The notes under the pieces were generated by a model, which saw only the letters and a list, made by a program, of their open reading frames with translations, had not been told where the DNA came from and did no database searches. A stretch of DNA of 64,000 nt from Xiphydria camelus (lineage: Eukaryota; Arthropoda; Insecta; Hymenoptera; Xiphydriidae), in the NCBI GenBank assembly GCA_963678675.1, contig OY783200.1, positions 10,775,431 to 10,839,430 of the forward strand, given 5' to 3'. Of this stretch, positions 22,122 through 34,190 are shown in pieces; position 1 is the stretch's first letter, and the number at the start of each line of letters is the position of its first letter. A program made the translations under genes and the position numbers.

Positions 22122-22407
22122 AGCGGCCGGCTCACGAGGCAGTTTGCAGGGGCCAATCTGCAGGGTCCCTGTAGATTGCCGTGTGAGTGGATCTATTGCG
22201 TCCATTTTAGACCCGCCTCCCTAAACAGGGAAGTTGAATGCTCAGTCGATCCAATCTCCCTGCTCCCCTCTTCAATTCCATGTAAATCCTATGGGACCCT
22301 GCAGATTGGCCCCTGCAAATTGCCGTGTGAGTAGGCGGCTTCCCGATTTCCCTGCAGATTGTGCCCTGCAAATTGGCCCCTGCAAATTGCCTCGTGAGTG
22401 AGCCGCT
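22122..22407. mobile_element. Harbinger-type MITE, TIR AGCGGC..CTCACGAGGCA
   Basis: Inverted ends of about 45 bp (AGCGGCCGGCTCACGAGGCA, then 'tttgcaggggccaat') are flanked by the duplication tta (22119-22121 and 22408-22410). The interior contains further copies of 'ccctgcaaattg'. No ORF. Confidence 0.8.
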
Positions 22408-22765
22408 TTAGAGAAACCCAAATAGTATGCCTCCCTTTCTCGCTCCCCTATATGACTTTTTAGGTAGAAGTAAGCTGTAAGTGTGTGAGAATGCAGGGGT
22501 GGGGACCTCGAATCTCTCAAGAAAACTGTTCATCTTTTTTCTTTGCGATCGGTAGTCAAAAGCCAGTCGTTCGGTAATCACAGTCACAGCTAGACGCTAA
22601 GATAGAGGCAAGTAATAGTCGTTCTGAGCTAATAAATAAAGACGTTTCTCTTTCTCTTATTGCCGTAAACCCTTTTTTATTTCCTTTTCTCAAGCCGATC
22701 ATCCATAACAACCTTAAATGTTACAAATATAAAAAATGGATAAACTACTTTTATAATTTTTTGCT

Positions 22766-23996
22766 ATGGATAATGATGACGAGGAAATGCGCGTTATAGT
22801 AGAAGAGCTTATAGAACGTCTACCAGAAGTGAATGAATTAATAATGAGACAGCGACGTGCTAGACCGAGGAATAGAAACTACTACGAACGAATAGTTCCT
22901 CGTTATGATGATATATTATTCAAGGAACATTTTAGAATGTCTCGTGGTACATTTGAGGTATGTTAACTTTAAGTATTTGAATTTCCCAGTGGGACATACT
23001 GTACAAACCTAAGATTTTCATAATAAATATTAAAATTTATTATAGTTCTGTTTATTAATTATAATTATTTATATTATTCTGCTTTTTTAAGGATCTAGTA
23101 AATGAAATTGGCCACGCTATTCCGGGAAATCGAAATTACCTTGCAAACTTAGGGAAAAAAGTTATGTTCGTCGTATGGGTTCTGGCAAAACCGGAGAGTT
23201 TTCTAGCTGCTGAAGATCGATTTGGATTAGCGAAAAGTAGTGGCTATTATATTTTCAAAGAAATTGTAACAGTTTTAACTGAACGGCTACCAATATACGT
23301 GACGTGGCCACGCAGAGAGAGACATGAAGCAGACGCTAGGATTTTCGAAAGACGCTCTCATGGCATCCCAGGTGTAGTTGGTGTAATCGACGGATGTCAC
23401 ATACCTATAAAAGCTCGGATAGGCAATGCCCACGACTTTTATAATAGGAAAGGATTTCATTCCATCGTATTACAAGGAGTATGTGATAGTAAGGCACGCT
23501 TTATTGGTGTATATATAGGATTACCAGGCCGAATGCACGATGCTCACATATTCAGGCAGAGCGAATTATATCGACACTTAATGAACGATCAAAATCCTTT
23601 GTTACCACCTCATATGCATCTGTTAGGAGACTCTGCATATCCACTATTGCAAAACCTCATGACGCCGTTTCGAGACACAGGTCATTTGACTGTAGCCCAA
23701 ATAAATTATAATATCAAACTTAGCAGTATTCGCTCTATAATAGAAGGAGCTTTTGGTCTTTTAAAAGGGAAGTTTAGAAGACAAAAATATTTAGATATTA
23801 GTGATTTAATTTGGGAAATGACATAATAGCTGCTGCGTGCGTTTTACATAATTTTCTAATTGACCGGAATGAAGTAGATTTCGAAATAGAAGAGTTTGTT
23901 AAGGAAATAGACCAAATAGATGCTCATGGAGAAATACCTGATAATGAAAATATTACTGCTGTAAATAAGAGAAACAGAATCGTTGAGTTGTTGTAA
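22766..23996 (+). pseudogene. PIF/Harbinger DDE transposase (one frameshift)
   Basis: Exon 1 (22766-22957) encodes an acidic N-terminus ending FRMSRGTFE, with donor gtatgt. Exon 2 starts at 23101 after an ag acceptor and gives DLVNEIGHAIPGNRNYLA. The DDE_Tnp_4 catalytic motifs are present: GVIDGCHIPI (codon for D near 23389), GDSAYPLLQ (D near 23629) and IRSIIEGAFGLLKGKFRR (E near 23743). A single-base frameshift near 23,810-23,820 cuts the frame before the conserved AAACVLHNFL helix, which continues in another frame to 23996. Catalysis would act on the element's TIRs together with the Myb/SANT partner. Apart from the frameshift the gene looks intact. The 143-bp intron carries the end of a TACAGTATGTCC-type MITE (22971-23003). 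Confidence 0.85.
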
Positions 23997-24146
23997 GATG
24001 AACGACTAAAAAATATATATATCATATTATCAATCTTTATTATACTTTTTTTCTGATATTAATCGCTATATTATAATTTTCTTACATATCTTTTGGTATA
24101 AAACTTTGGTATTTGGTATAAATGTAACATTAATTTTAAAAATAAA

Positions 24147-27100
24147 TTATGTATTCTTATTTGCTTGAATTTCAGCAGTCCTTCTTACGAGTAATTGCTT
24201 CAATATTTCATTCCTTTCTCTTTGAATTGTGTTATTTTCATCCAGACTTTGTTTTAATTCACTAATTGCTTGAATGCGCCTCTCTTCTACATCAAGTAAC
24301 CTTTTTCTAACGTTATATAATCCTCTCATTCGAGTAGATTTCTCCGCTGCTGTTGAGGGTGCTAGAGGTAATGAATTTCTGGATGCAGATGTAGTTGCTG
24401 TACTTCTTGTGGAAGCTGATGTATGGGGCACAGGAGAGATTGGCTGAAAGGCAAGTACATCTGATACTTCCTCATTCAATGAATCGTTTGGCGGTGAGAC
24501 TGCTATTGAAGGGAATGCTGCTATTGAAGGGGATGCTGCTGTTGATATGGGACTAATTTCACTTCTTGACATGGAAGATATTGTAGGGCCATGATTGATC
24601 GTCCTGTCATTACAAAATATTTCCTCGAACGTTTGGAAATACTCCCACGACACTCTTCCTCTGCCTGTGGATGACTTGCTGTTGTTGGCTTTAATTGTTC
24701 GATATGATTTGTTTATATTGCGCATCTTCCGATCCAGCATATCCTCATTTGTCTCTTTGTATCCTGCGCGCTGCATGATTTGAACAATTTCCAGCCATAG
24801 CTTTTTCTTCTTTATTTTCGGATCCCGAAATTTTTCTTTCCTCTCTAGATAACTTTGGAGGAAAAGCTTTGTGGCTGCAATTGTCCAAGAAAAAGTGTTC
24901 TTTTCGCAATCTGAAATTTAAAGTGGAAAATAAGAATATATTTTTTATTGTAGTATACTAGAATGTACTAAGGTCAACTAATAAAAATTGCAGATTCCTA
25001 ATCCTTATTTAAATTTAACTACTTAAAAATAATCAATCGACGTATATCAAAACAATTTATGTTAGCGTTAACTCATTCCAGACTTAGCAAAAATAAACGT
25101 GCCTTATAAAACTAATGTTACCTACACTTCTTTTAATAATTACATGATAAAAACGTGCGAATAATAAGAAATAGAACAATACAATCGTACCAATCTCTGC
25201 AGTCTCATTGGAAATTGAAATCACTTCGGGTGCAGTCGAACAATCTCGTAAATAAGTTTCTAAGAACTCTGAATCTGCGAAAGTGTTAAAATAGCTTAGT
25301 AACGAACACTGCCCTTGTCGAAAACCACTACAGCGGACTGAACACTACAGTGGTCAGTAGTGGTTTCTACAATAGTTGTCAGTAGTGGTATACAGTGGTG
25401 AATAGTGGTCAGTAGTGGTATACAGTGGCGAATAGTGGCATGCAGTGGTACGTAGTGGTAAGAAGTGGTAAGTAGTGCACATGTAATGGTTATACTATTT
25501 TTTTTATTGAATCATATAAAAAGGGTACAAAATTTAAATTATACGATGGATGTATCACTTCAGCTCCCGAAAACTCTGCAATCACGCGAATTGAAGAAAG
25601 GTATAATACCTACCTAGATAAATTTAAATGTTACTTATAGAAGACAATACAATGGTAGATGACTTCTTTAGTTAATATTATTGGATACCGTTGAGATTCT
25701 CGCGATTGTAGACTCGCGTGCTTAAATTTTAAATTTAAACTTGCATTTTCTAGTAAAAGAGCGAAGGGAGAACAAAATTTTCCCGACGTTTCTATGAGCT
25801 TCTATCCTCCTATTAAAAAAGAACTATAATCTAAAATATGTCGCGCAAAATTACCTAGCAGGGAAAGACTCATTTGTAAAAGAAGAAGAGAGATCTATTA
25901 ATTTTGATTCTCCAGAGCTTTGACTCAGATAAAATTATAATCATGATTGAATCTCACGCGTGGAAAGCAAGGCTACAATAGCCGTTCCTCGGAGCACCGT
26001 CCGACGCGAATGCTGCGACCCAGAGAAATTGAGTATCATCGAGTTCTTAATCTAGAACGAATCATCGAGCGTCAACGTCGCGGTGGAATTTCTACTGTCC
26101 GGCGATTGCATTGCGATATATCGTTTCCGTAAGATCTCTTGAAGGTCGTTGCAAGGGCTACTTTCGCGTTTGGCTCGCAAAGGTCTCTCACCCGGCGATC
26201 TGAAAAACACGTTTAAAAGCCCACTGTGAACAAAATCAATCCTTCGCAGCCACGACATTCTGACAATGCGAAACTCGTCTTTGTTCCTGGCGAATTAAAA
26301 GTTTACCGCGATAAAATTGTTTAATCATACCTTGCGACGAGTTTCAATTTGACATTGTCGATGTCTTTCAGTATATCGCCCATTAATTTCTGGGAGATCA
26401 GTGGCGGTTTATGCACCTGGCAGAGGTGGCGGCATATAATAATAACTAATTAAAAGTTTTAACATTACGATCAAAACGATTACTTACAGTAATTAGCATT
26501 GATCCCAAAGCAAGAAATCTTAAAGTTGGCAATAATTTCGTTGCTGGCTGAATTGCTGCATTTCTTTGCGACCTCGGTGCAATGCGATGTCGTATTTGTC
26601 CCAATAATCTCTGACAGGTTTGTTTTTCCAGACGAAATCAAGTGAAGAATTCTACATCATTGTATTCTTCGAAATAGTCAACTCTGGAATAGTTTTGTAT
26701 TAGATTTGGTTATAAATTAGTAGGTATAGGTATATTTTATTTACTTACCGGGCACGTATTTTCCTAGGATTTCTCATTCTTTGTAAGACGTCAATTTCAT
26801 CATCAGATGATGATTCGAAAACTGGCACATCAATCAACTCCATTTCACAACTAATAACAATTATTATGATTCTGTCACGGTTCTGGTTCTGTCACGGAAG
26901 AATAAAGACGCAAACAAAAAGTTAGGTTATACTGAGGATAGCTAGCTTATCCCACGATGAAACTGCCGGATAAGTTATGTCTGCATTTGTTCCAAAGTTT
27001 ATCCTATTCCAGACTTATATCATACTTGTAAAACGCTTGCGTACTGGTTATTCTCAGTATAGCGCTATACCGCGTTTATACCATATTGGTAAAACCGGCC

Positions 27101-27532
27101 CTAAATATCACTTTTTGGATCACTGCTCACCACCATTGAACCACTACTGATCATCATTGAACCACTGCTCACCACTATTGTGCCACTACTCAGGTTTTCA
27201 GTAGTGGTTGAAAATATTCTGTAGTGTTCTGTAGTGGTTTTCGATACGGGTGGCATAATAATGAATCTTAAAGATATTAAATCTTCAATTATTATATATA
27301 ATACATTGCACATAACTAGAAAATAATCTCTTTTAGGTTATTTTCATTACTTCTTACCTGATTGCAATCTTAAATGCACCTCGTACGTGTCTGTAATGTT
27401 ATATTGGACGTTCTCATAGCTATACATTACAGTTTGCATTGTATTTGCGTTTCCTTGCACGTCATTTTCCTTGTTCTCCATACTTTTCGAAAATATTGCA
27501 CTGTGATGAACCGAAGATGTGGGCGCAGCCAT
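24147..27532 (-). CDS. Harbinger Myb/SANT-like DNA-binding protein, two exons
   Basis: Exon 1 (27532-27358) starts MAAPTSSVHHSAIF and ends at a consensus donor (cag|gtaag). Exon 2 (24910-24147) starts after tttcag and keeps frame across the junction. Exon 2 encodes a trihelix Myb/SANT-like domain: NTFSWTIAATKLFLQSYLER, then KKKKLWLEIVQIM, then the motif MLDRKMRNINKSYRTIK. A serine/proline-rich linker and a C-terminal helix rich in E, R and Q follow, possibly a coiled coil. In Harbinger elements this protein brings the transposase to DNA and into the nucleus. The 2.45-kb intron holds a nested element (25.31-27.25 kb). No stop or frameshift was found in the two exons. Confidence 0.75.
25312..27250. 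mobile_element. Element with TIR TCGAAAACCACTACAG inside the Myb-gene intron
   Basis: Inverted ends TCGAAAACCACTACAG are followed by multiple 'agtagtggt/accactact' words (25330-25480 and 27120-27235). It encloses a partial Harbinger-like copy (to 27101). No ORF for mobilisation was recognised, and no clear duplication. Confidence 0.55.
25549..27101 (-). mobile_element. Partial Harbinger-like element M, inverted relative to 28694-31593
   Basis: The sequence from about 25549 to 27063 is an inverted, diverged copy of about 29116-30701. The end AAAACCGGCCC at 27091-27101 is the same terminus as element M. A 68-codon frame (MSWLRRIDFVHSGLLNVFF, 26258-26052) is conserved in both copies (29977-30183) and may be an exon of the parent element's gene. 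I do not recognise its family. Confidence 0.65.
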
Positions 27533-27623
27533 ATTGCTTTACAACACGTTGCAGTCAGGTAGCGGAGAAAATTTCTGATGGAAAAAATGGCGACCGATCA
27601 CTAAACATGTTGAGCAGCGGTAA

Positions 27624-27785
27624 AGGCCATCACACACAAAATTCCGTAAGGCCTACCAAATAAACCAATCAGGATCAAGTATTCCGTTGTCCGTAACCCC
27701 ACCACAACGGAATACTTGATCCTGATTGGTCTATTCGCTTACGCTTACGTCTTACGGCCTTACGGAATTTTGTGTGTGATGGCCT
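27624..27785. mobile_element. Harbinger-type MITE, family I, copy 2
   Basis: A hairpin with ends AGGCCATCACACACAAAATT is flanked by taa (27621-27623 and 27786-27788). The loop reads 'gtccgtaaccccaccac'. It shares only the terminal words with the other two copies. Confidence 0.82.
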
Positions 27786-28131
27786 TAACTGAGCGGAGAG
27801 CGTTCAGCAGACTTTTAGTCAACGGTTGTACAACGGTTGGATCTGCTGAACGCGCCCATTATTAGGGAGTTTTTGAGCTCCTTAATGTTAGAACGTTAAA
27901 CGTAAAACGTTATGTTGAGCATGCGCAGTGGCTTCATAATAACCGATTACGCTATTAAACGATAACGTGATACCTTATTAGACGGAGAATAGGGTACGCT
28001 TAATAACCGATAACGGAAATGCACTGTCGCTAGAGTGCGCCTAGGGAGTAGGGAGAAGGACCAATGGCGTCAGAAGAAAGACCGAGTCTGGAGGTCTAGA
28101 GGAAAGCGGCACGTGCCCGACCGATTACTTA

Positions 28132-28277
28132 AGGCCATCACACGTGAAAAAACGTAAGCAGTAACAGTAAGAATTGACCAATCAGAAATACTATTCTTAC
28201 GGAATTATGCTTAAACAGGCTTTCTGATTGGTCAATCCTTACTGTTACTGCTTACGTTTTTTCACGTGTGATGGCCT
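28132..28277. mobile_element. Harbinger-type MITE, family I, copy 3
   Basis: A hairpin with ends AGGCCATCACACGTGAAAAA is flanked by tta (28129-28131 and 28278-28280). It is almost identical to 20678-20821. Confidence 0.88.
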
Positions 28278-28417
28278 TTATACGAAACGCCTTCTTCAGA
28301 ATCAAAAACTAATTTCAACAAGATGGTGTTAACGCTAAGGGAATAAATCTGCGCATGTGCTCACAATAACCGATAACCGAAAACCAGGACGTGCAGTTTA
28401 GCAGTCCAAAAACTCTC

Positions 28418-28689
28418 TACCGTATGTCCGTCTCTGTACTGGCCAGTTTGAAAGTTACCTTCGGATAGGCTTGGTCGGTAATCGAGACATTTATACCGTA
28501 ATTATAATTATTTTCGTAATTTCCATTATTCAGAAATTCACAATTTCGAGGTTAGACGCCTCGATCTCCCGAATTGACATCAACTCTAACTGCCGACTCG
28601 ACTTCTACCGTATTAAATGACTCGAGTACCGACCAAGCCTATCTGAAGGTAACTTTCAAACTGGCCAGTACAGAGACGGACATACGGTA
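28418..28689. mobile_element. TA-flanked MITE, family B
   Basis: The inverted arms TACCGTATGTCCGTCTCTGT, through 'ctggccagtttgaaagttac', are flanked by TA. A related copy is nested at about 48220-48560. Confidence 0.82.
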
Positions 28690-28693
28690 TTAA

Positions 28694-31593
28694 GGGCCGG
28701 TTTTACCAACACGGTATAAACGCCGTATAGCGCTATTGGGGACGCTAGAAATGAATGCGGTACCTGGCGGCAAAGCGTGTACTAAAAAACATGGCCGACA
28801 TTGGCGTTTTGGATTGGTGCGTACTTGAAAAGTGTTAACTTGCTCAAGTTTTTTAAAAATGAGCATTTTTAGAACGAGATATAGAAATTTATTTTCACAA
28901 ACAATGAAACGAATTCATTAGGATCAACTGTACAGCATATCCCACGAGAAACGCATCAAGCGGTGAGACCCTGACATTTACCTTCGGCAGTATTTACCGA
29001 CGGTGCTTAACTCTTTTACCTACCGGTCAACGGAATTTGAAGTTCGCGGCGTGCTGTACGCCAATATCCGCCATGTTTCCGCAGCGCCGCGAGCGCCGCC
29101 ATCGGTAAATAGCGGTCCCAATACTAAGAATAACCAGTACGCAAGCGTTTTACCACGATGGTATAAGTCTGGAATAGGATAAACTTTGGAATAAATGCAG
29201 GGATAGCTTATCCGGCAGTTTCAGCGCTGGATAAGCTAGCTATCCTCGGTATAACCTAACTTTTTGTTTACGTCTTTATTCTTCCGTGTCAGAATCAGAA
29301 CCGTGACAGAATCATAATAATTGTTATTAGTTGTGAAATAGAGTTGTATGATGTGCCAATTTTTCGAATCATCATCTGATGATGAAATTGACGTCTTACA
29401 AAGAATGAGAAAATACGTGCCCGCGGTAAGTAAATAAAGGATACCTATACCTACTAATTTATAACCAATATCTAATACAAAACTATTCCAGAGTTGACTA
29501 TTTCGAAGAATACAATGGTTGTAGAATTCTTCACTTGATTTCGTTTGGAAAAACAAACCTGTCAGAGATTATTGGGCCAAATACGACATCGCATTGCTAC
29601 GAGGTCGCAAAGAAATGCAGCAATTCAGCCAGCAACGAAATTATTGCCAACTTTAAGATTTCTTGCTTCGGGATCAATGCTAATTACTGTAGGTAATCGT
29701 TTTTATCATAATGTTAAAACTTTTAATTAGTTATTATTATATGCCGCCACCTCTGCAACCTCCGACGACTCCTAACATCCCGAGGAGAGCTAGTTCACAG
29801 GACTACAAGTTCGTCGGTCGGCATAAACCGCCACTGATCTCCCAGAAATCAATGGGTGACATACTGAAAAACATCGACAAAGTCAAATTGAAACTCGTCA
29901 CAAGGTACGATTAAACACTTTTATCGCGGTAAACTTTTAATTCACCGGGAACAAAGATGAGTTTCGCATTGTCAGAATGTCGTGGCTGCGAAGGATTGAT
30001 TTTGTTCACAGTGGGCTTTTAAACGTGTTTTTCAGATCGCCGGGTGGGAGACCTTTGCGAGCCAAACGAGAAAATAACTCTTACAACGACCTTCAAGAGA
30101 TCTTACGGAAACGATATATCGCAATGCAATCGCCGGACAGTAGAAATTCCACCGCGACGTTGACGTTCGATAATTCGTTCTAGATTAAGAACTCGATGAT
30201 GCTCAAGTTCTCTAGGTCGCAGCATTTTCGCGTCGATCGGTGCTCCGAGGAACGGCTATTGTAGCCTTCCTTTCCACGCGTGCGATTGAATCATGATTAT
30301 AATTTTATCTAAGTCAGAGCTATGGAGAATCAAAATTAATATATCTCTCTTCTTTTTTTATAAATGAGTCTTTCTTTGCTAGGTAATTTCGCGCGACACA
30401 TTTTAGATTATAGTTCTTTTTTAATAGGAGAATAGAAGCTCATAGAAACGTCGGGAAAATTTTGTTTTCTCTCTTCGCTCTTTTACTCAGAAAATGCAAG
30501 TTTAAATTTAAAATTTACGCACGCGGGTCTCTAATCGCGAGAATCTCAACGGTATCCAATAATATCAACCAAAGAAGTCATCTACCATTGCATTGTCTTG
30601 TATAAGTAACATTTAAATTTATCTAGGTAGACATTATACCTTTCTTCAATTCGCGTGATTGCAGAGTTTTCAGGAGCAGAAGTGATACATCCGTCGTACG
30701 ATGTAGAATATGAAAAAATGTTAGATTTGCATTTATACACTTTTGTAAGATACCTCGGCACTAGACATCAAGTCGTACAACGCTTTTTGTATACTTTTTA
30801 GATAGGGTCGCGTATACTTAAAAAAAACGATGACATTGTACCGCTCTATGTAATCTCCGAGTAATGTCACCGCGTGATAAATCTTAAGTTGTAGCGATTT
30901 AAAAGTTTATAGATTTTAGAATATATTTTGTCCGATACGAGATTTGGATCAAATGGTGCAATTTTACGTTGTAATTACTATTATTGACGACCCTCATCGT
31001 TTTTTGAGACTGAACACATTCTTGTTGGTGAGATATCGAATGTTTGGACGTGTTTTGTACCTGATGCTTTTATCGACGATTCGAAAATAAAAGTTACTGT
31101 TACGAAAATATAAATATATTGTTATAGATATCTTTTATTTACCGGGCACGTGTTTTTTTCGGATTTCTGATTCTTGGTAATACATCAATGTCATCATCAG
31201 ATGATGATTAAAAAACTGGTACATCAATCAACTCTATTTCAAAATTAATAACAATTTACCACAACGATCAGGTTATGATTATGTCATAAAAGAATAAAGA
31301 CGTCAAACAAAAAGTTAGGTTATACTGAGAATGACAACTCCGAATTTCGTTTATCCCGCCGGAACAGCTGTCAAAACGACCAAATGTCATGCGCAGTACG
31401 TACTTCTTACTACCAACCTAAAAATAATTTTGGATGGCCAACGCTTATACCTGGAATAGTTATCCCAAGCAAACTTGGAGCTGGTAAAACGCCTGCGCTT
31501 TATACCAGGTATAAAGAAGAGAGAGAGAGAGAGTATAAATTTATTCTCGGTATACTTATTCTAGGTATAACTTGGCTTTGGTAAAACCGGCCC
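28694..31593. mobile_element. Harbinger-like element M, TIR GGGCCGGTTTTACC
   Basis: The ends GGGCCGGTTTTACC and complement are flanked by taa (28691-28693 and 31594-31596). It is 2.9 kb, and its two halves partly mirror each other: 31137-31330 resembles an inverted piece of 29230-29420. Small conserved frames (29711-29914 with PPPLQPPTTPNIPRRASSQ; 29977-30183) suggest remnants of one gene with introns. No DDE motif was found, so it is non-autonomous. Confidence 0.72.
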
Positions 31594-31948
31594 TAAGGAG
31601 CTCAAAAACTCCCTACTGTCGCCTATCCGCGTGGTGTCGCCGTTGTCGTCTGTCCTGTTTACGATAGTTATCTTAACCCCTTAAGGGCCGGTATTACCAT
31701 GTCAGGTTAAACCGAAGGTTGCAGGTTAATCTTCGGGTTAGCCAAAATGACTGTATTACAAAATGTGGTTAACTAAGGAGTGGAGTTTAACTTCCTGAAA
31801 AACTTTACCGTCAGATATCTGTCGGTTAACCATAGAGTTCAGGTTAACTCGGGGTTGACGCATGCGCAGAGTGGTCGGTCGCTGCTCTAACCTACAAACG
31901 TCCGGGAATGCAGCTGTAAACATTCACGACTCGTGTTTTACATTTTGA

Positions 31949-31973
31949 TAGAGAGAGAGAGAGAGAGAGAGAG
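31949..31973. repeat. (GA)n microsatellite
   Basis: About 12 GA units in element L, upstream of the transposase exon 1. Another (GA)n tract is at about 31516-31534, inside the M element end. Confidence 0.9.
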
Positions 31974-32016
31974 TGTGGTTATTTTATTACGTGTTTGAAG
32001 TTGTACCGCTACGAAT

Positions 32017-32610
32017 ATGGAGGACATTTTTGACATTTTTGAGGAAATATTAACCGACGACGAGGAAGATTATATGGAGCTGGTATGTACTCTTACAAAG
32101 TAGATACGAAAAGTAGAAATACTCAAAAATTTCAGGCATTTACGGCCTCTACGTGTGTATATATCATTTTGAGCATTGCTACATTTTCGTTCCGGGTTGA
32201 AGCCGCGCCGAGAAATGGAACAGACACGGCTGAAATCCGGAAGCCAAGAGTAACGATACTCAAAATAATAAGCATAAATATTATAACTGTCACAAATTTA
32301 ACGTTAATTTATAGATTGAAATGCCTCGTGCACCCAAAGTATTTAGATCAGTGGAGTGACGAGGAATTTTTGGACAGGTTCCGCATTTCCAAAGGAAGCA
32401 CGGAATTATTATTACAAGAAATCGAACCTGTGATATCCCATCCCACAAATCGGTACGTTAGGTTCGATTACGTTAAGTAATTTGTTAAAGCAGCAGCTAA
32501 ATTTTCTGGTACTTTATATTTTCAGAAATGAAGCAATCGATGATTGGTCGTTACTTGTTGGCTTGGATTTATGTTCAGCAACTCCTCAACTTGCCTAGGC
32601 TGCTCTTCTG
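32017..32610 (+). pseudogene. Harbinger transposase N-terminal exons (DDE domain deleted)
   Basis: Exon 1 begins MEDIFDIFEEILTDDEEDYM (32017-32079) with a gtatgt donor. A later segment gives HPKYLDQWSDEEFLDRFRIS and LLLQEIEPVISHPTNR, the conserved N-terminal region that precedes the catalytic core in Harbinger transposases, followed by a gtacgt donor. The next exon (from about 32526) starts 'aatgaagcaatcgatgattgg' and then diverges into A/T-rich DNA. None of the three catalytic acidic residues is present. Confidence 0.65.
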
Positions 32611-32792
32611 TTTTTGCAAAAAAAAATAAATATCCACTTAATTGAAATTAATTTTGAATATTAAGTTTGTAAAATAAAAATACTTTTCGTGGCTCGCAAA
32701 ATATTCTTTTCATTTCTAAAATTTGAAGTTCTAATTTTTAATGTAACCTAACCTAACCGAACTTTGGAAGTGTGATAATAATTGATACCGAG

Positions 32793-33338
32793 CTAACCTT
32801 GTGAATTATTATTCACTGTTAATTTATGAGATTTTGGCACTCGAAGAAGAGTTGGTGACCATGACGACCAGCTCGGTACAGGGAGTGTCGACTCTGCATC
32901 CTGATGGTTTGTCTCATTGATGACTTCCACAATCATACTTTCTTCGGCGTCGTCATCGAACGAAGATGGAAGGCCTGTCAGTCCAATGCCTGTCAAGTCC
33001 TTCACAGTGTCTTCCACTGTTGACGTTGTGTTTATCCTCGCTGATGTACCACCTCCAGTTTTGAATAACTACATTTTATTTGCAGCGTGTTTCTTTTTCG
33101 CAGTCTTTTTCAAATTTAAATATTTTTCTTTTAAATTCCTGGTGGTGCGAGATACTACACCACTTGCGCTGTTAAATTCTTGAGCCACTTTTACCCAAGT
33201 GGATTCTTTCTCTTTCCACGAGACAGCATCAGATTTCTTGCATTCTATAATGTGTCGATACTTCAAAATAAGTTCAACAAGAATTTCCACCTCGTTGCTA
33301 GAAAAATTCGCTGCCCTTCTGGAGTTTTCAGGCTCCAT
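32793..33338 (-). pseudogene. Myb/SANT-like (MSANTD4-type) protein of element L, one nonsense codon
   Basis: From ATG at 33338 the frame encodes NFSSNEVEILVELILKYRHI, then IIECKKSDAVSWKEK, then LKEKYLNLKKTAKKKHAANK, a classic Myb/SANT-like domain with a basic last helix. A TAG at about 33071 interrupts, after which the same frame continues with LFKTGGGTSARINTTST and an acidic tail to 32793. KTGGG after the domain is typical of this family. It is otherwise open, so only one inactivating change is visible. Confidence 0.72.
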
Positions 33339-34190
33339 CGCTGCAAAAATTAAATTCGCAGACGTGATAGTATGACATTTTTGCGTTGCATTTACAGAAT
33401 ATTTAAATATCGGTTTAATACGTGCATCAGAGTGACTCGTTTCAAGGCAATATTTGCGCACCTGATAAACTTTTTAAATATAGATAAAAAATTGTCGCGA
33501 AAGAATAACGACGCCGAAGTTAAATATTAAAAAGTCGCTCAGGGAATTAATAGTTTTCCCATCTAATTAACATGAGAAAGGATTGATTATTTTCTAAAGT
33601 TGGGACTACTCTGCCAGTTAGTGGTAAACAATTGTGCAAATATATGACTTTAAAGAAAGTGAAATGCTCTGCAAAAAATGTCCTCAGAACCAAGTCTCTA
33701 AATTCAACGTTTTTCGATGCGTATATCAAAATCAATCAATGATTCATCCAAAATCAAATTATGTTTAAAAGTTATGAGCATACGAACTTCAAATGCGCAT
33801 AATTTTTTAACCATTCAAACCGTATTTTAACCTATACGCCCCACGCGGCGTGTGCGGAAAGTCTTCATAAAAACGGTCTGGCAGGGAACGTGTTAAATTT
33901 TGCCGCTAATTCAGGAATAAACTAGTTTACGGCATGTTCCATCTAGGGATATTTGCTTGAAATGCTACCACTCCTAGTTAACTTAACTTTAGGTAGAAAA
34001 CGTTTGGTAATACGCATTTTCGTTAACCTTAGGTTTAAACTGAAGGTAAAGGTTAACTCAACCAGCAGTTTAACCTGACATTGTAATACCGGCCCTAAAT
34101 GTATATCCTGAGTTGACCATAAATTCAATAAATCGAATAAAGTGTCGAAAGGGTGGATTTAATTATTTAAAAAATTAGTGAAAATAAGAA

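Larger units (their letters stand above)
21761..27857. mobile_element. PIF/Harbinger transposon carrying transposase and Myb/SANT genes
   Basis: The ends GGGCGCGTTCAGCAGA and TCTGCTGAACGCGCCC are flanked by the 3-bp duplication att (21758-21760 and 27858-27860). It contains the transposase on the plus strand (22766-23996) and a convergent Myb/SANT gene on the minus strand, the standard two-gene layout of Harbinger elements. Its 6.1-kb length is inflated by insertions in the Myb gene's intron and a MITE in the 5' region. A shorter element with related ends is at 48720-49519. Confidence 0.82.
31685..34095. mobile_element. Harbinger-like element L, TIR GGGCCGGTATTACCATGTCA
   Basis: Inverted ends GGGCCGGTATTACCATGTCA (right end with one base difference), continuing into 'ggttaaacc', are flanked by taa (31682-31684 and 34096-34098). 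It contains the 5' exons of a Harbinger transposase on plus and a Myb/SANT gene on minus, but the DDE domain is deleted. It would need a transposase from elsewhere. Confidence 0.82.
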
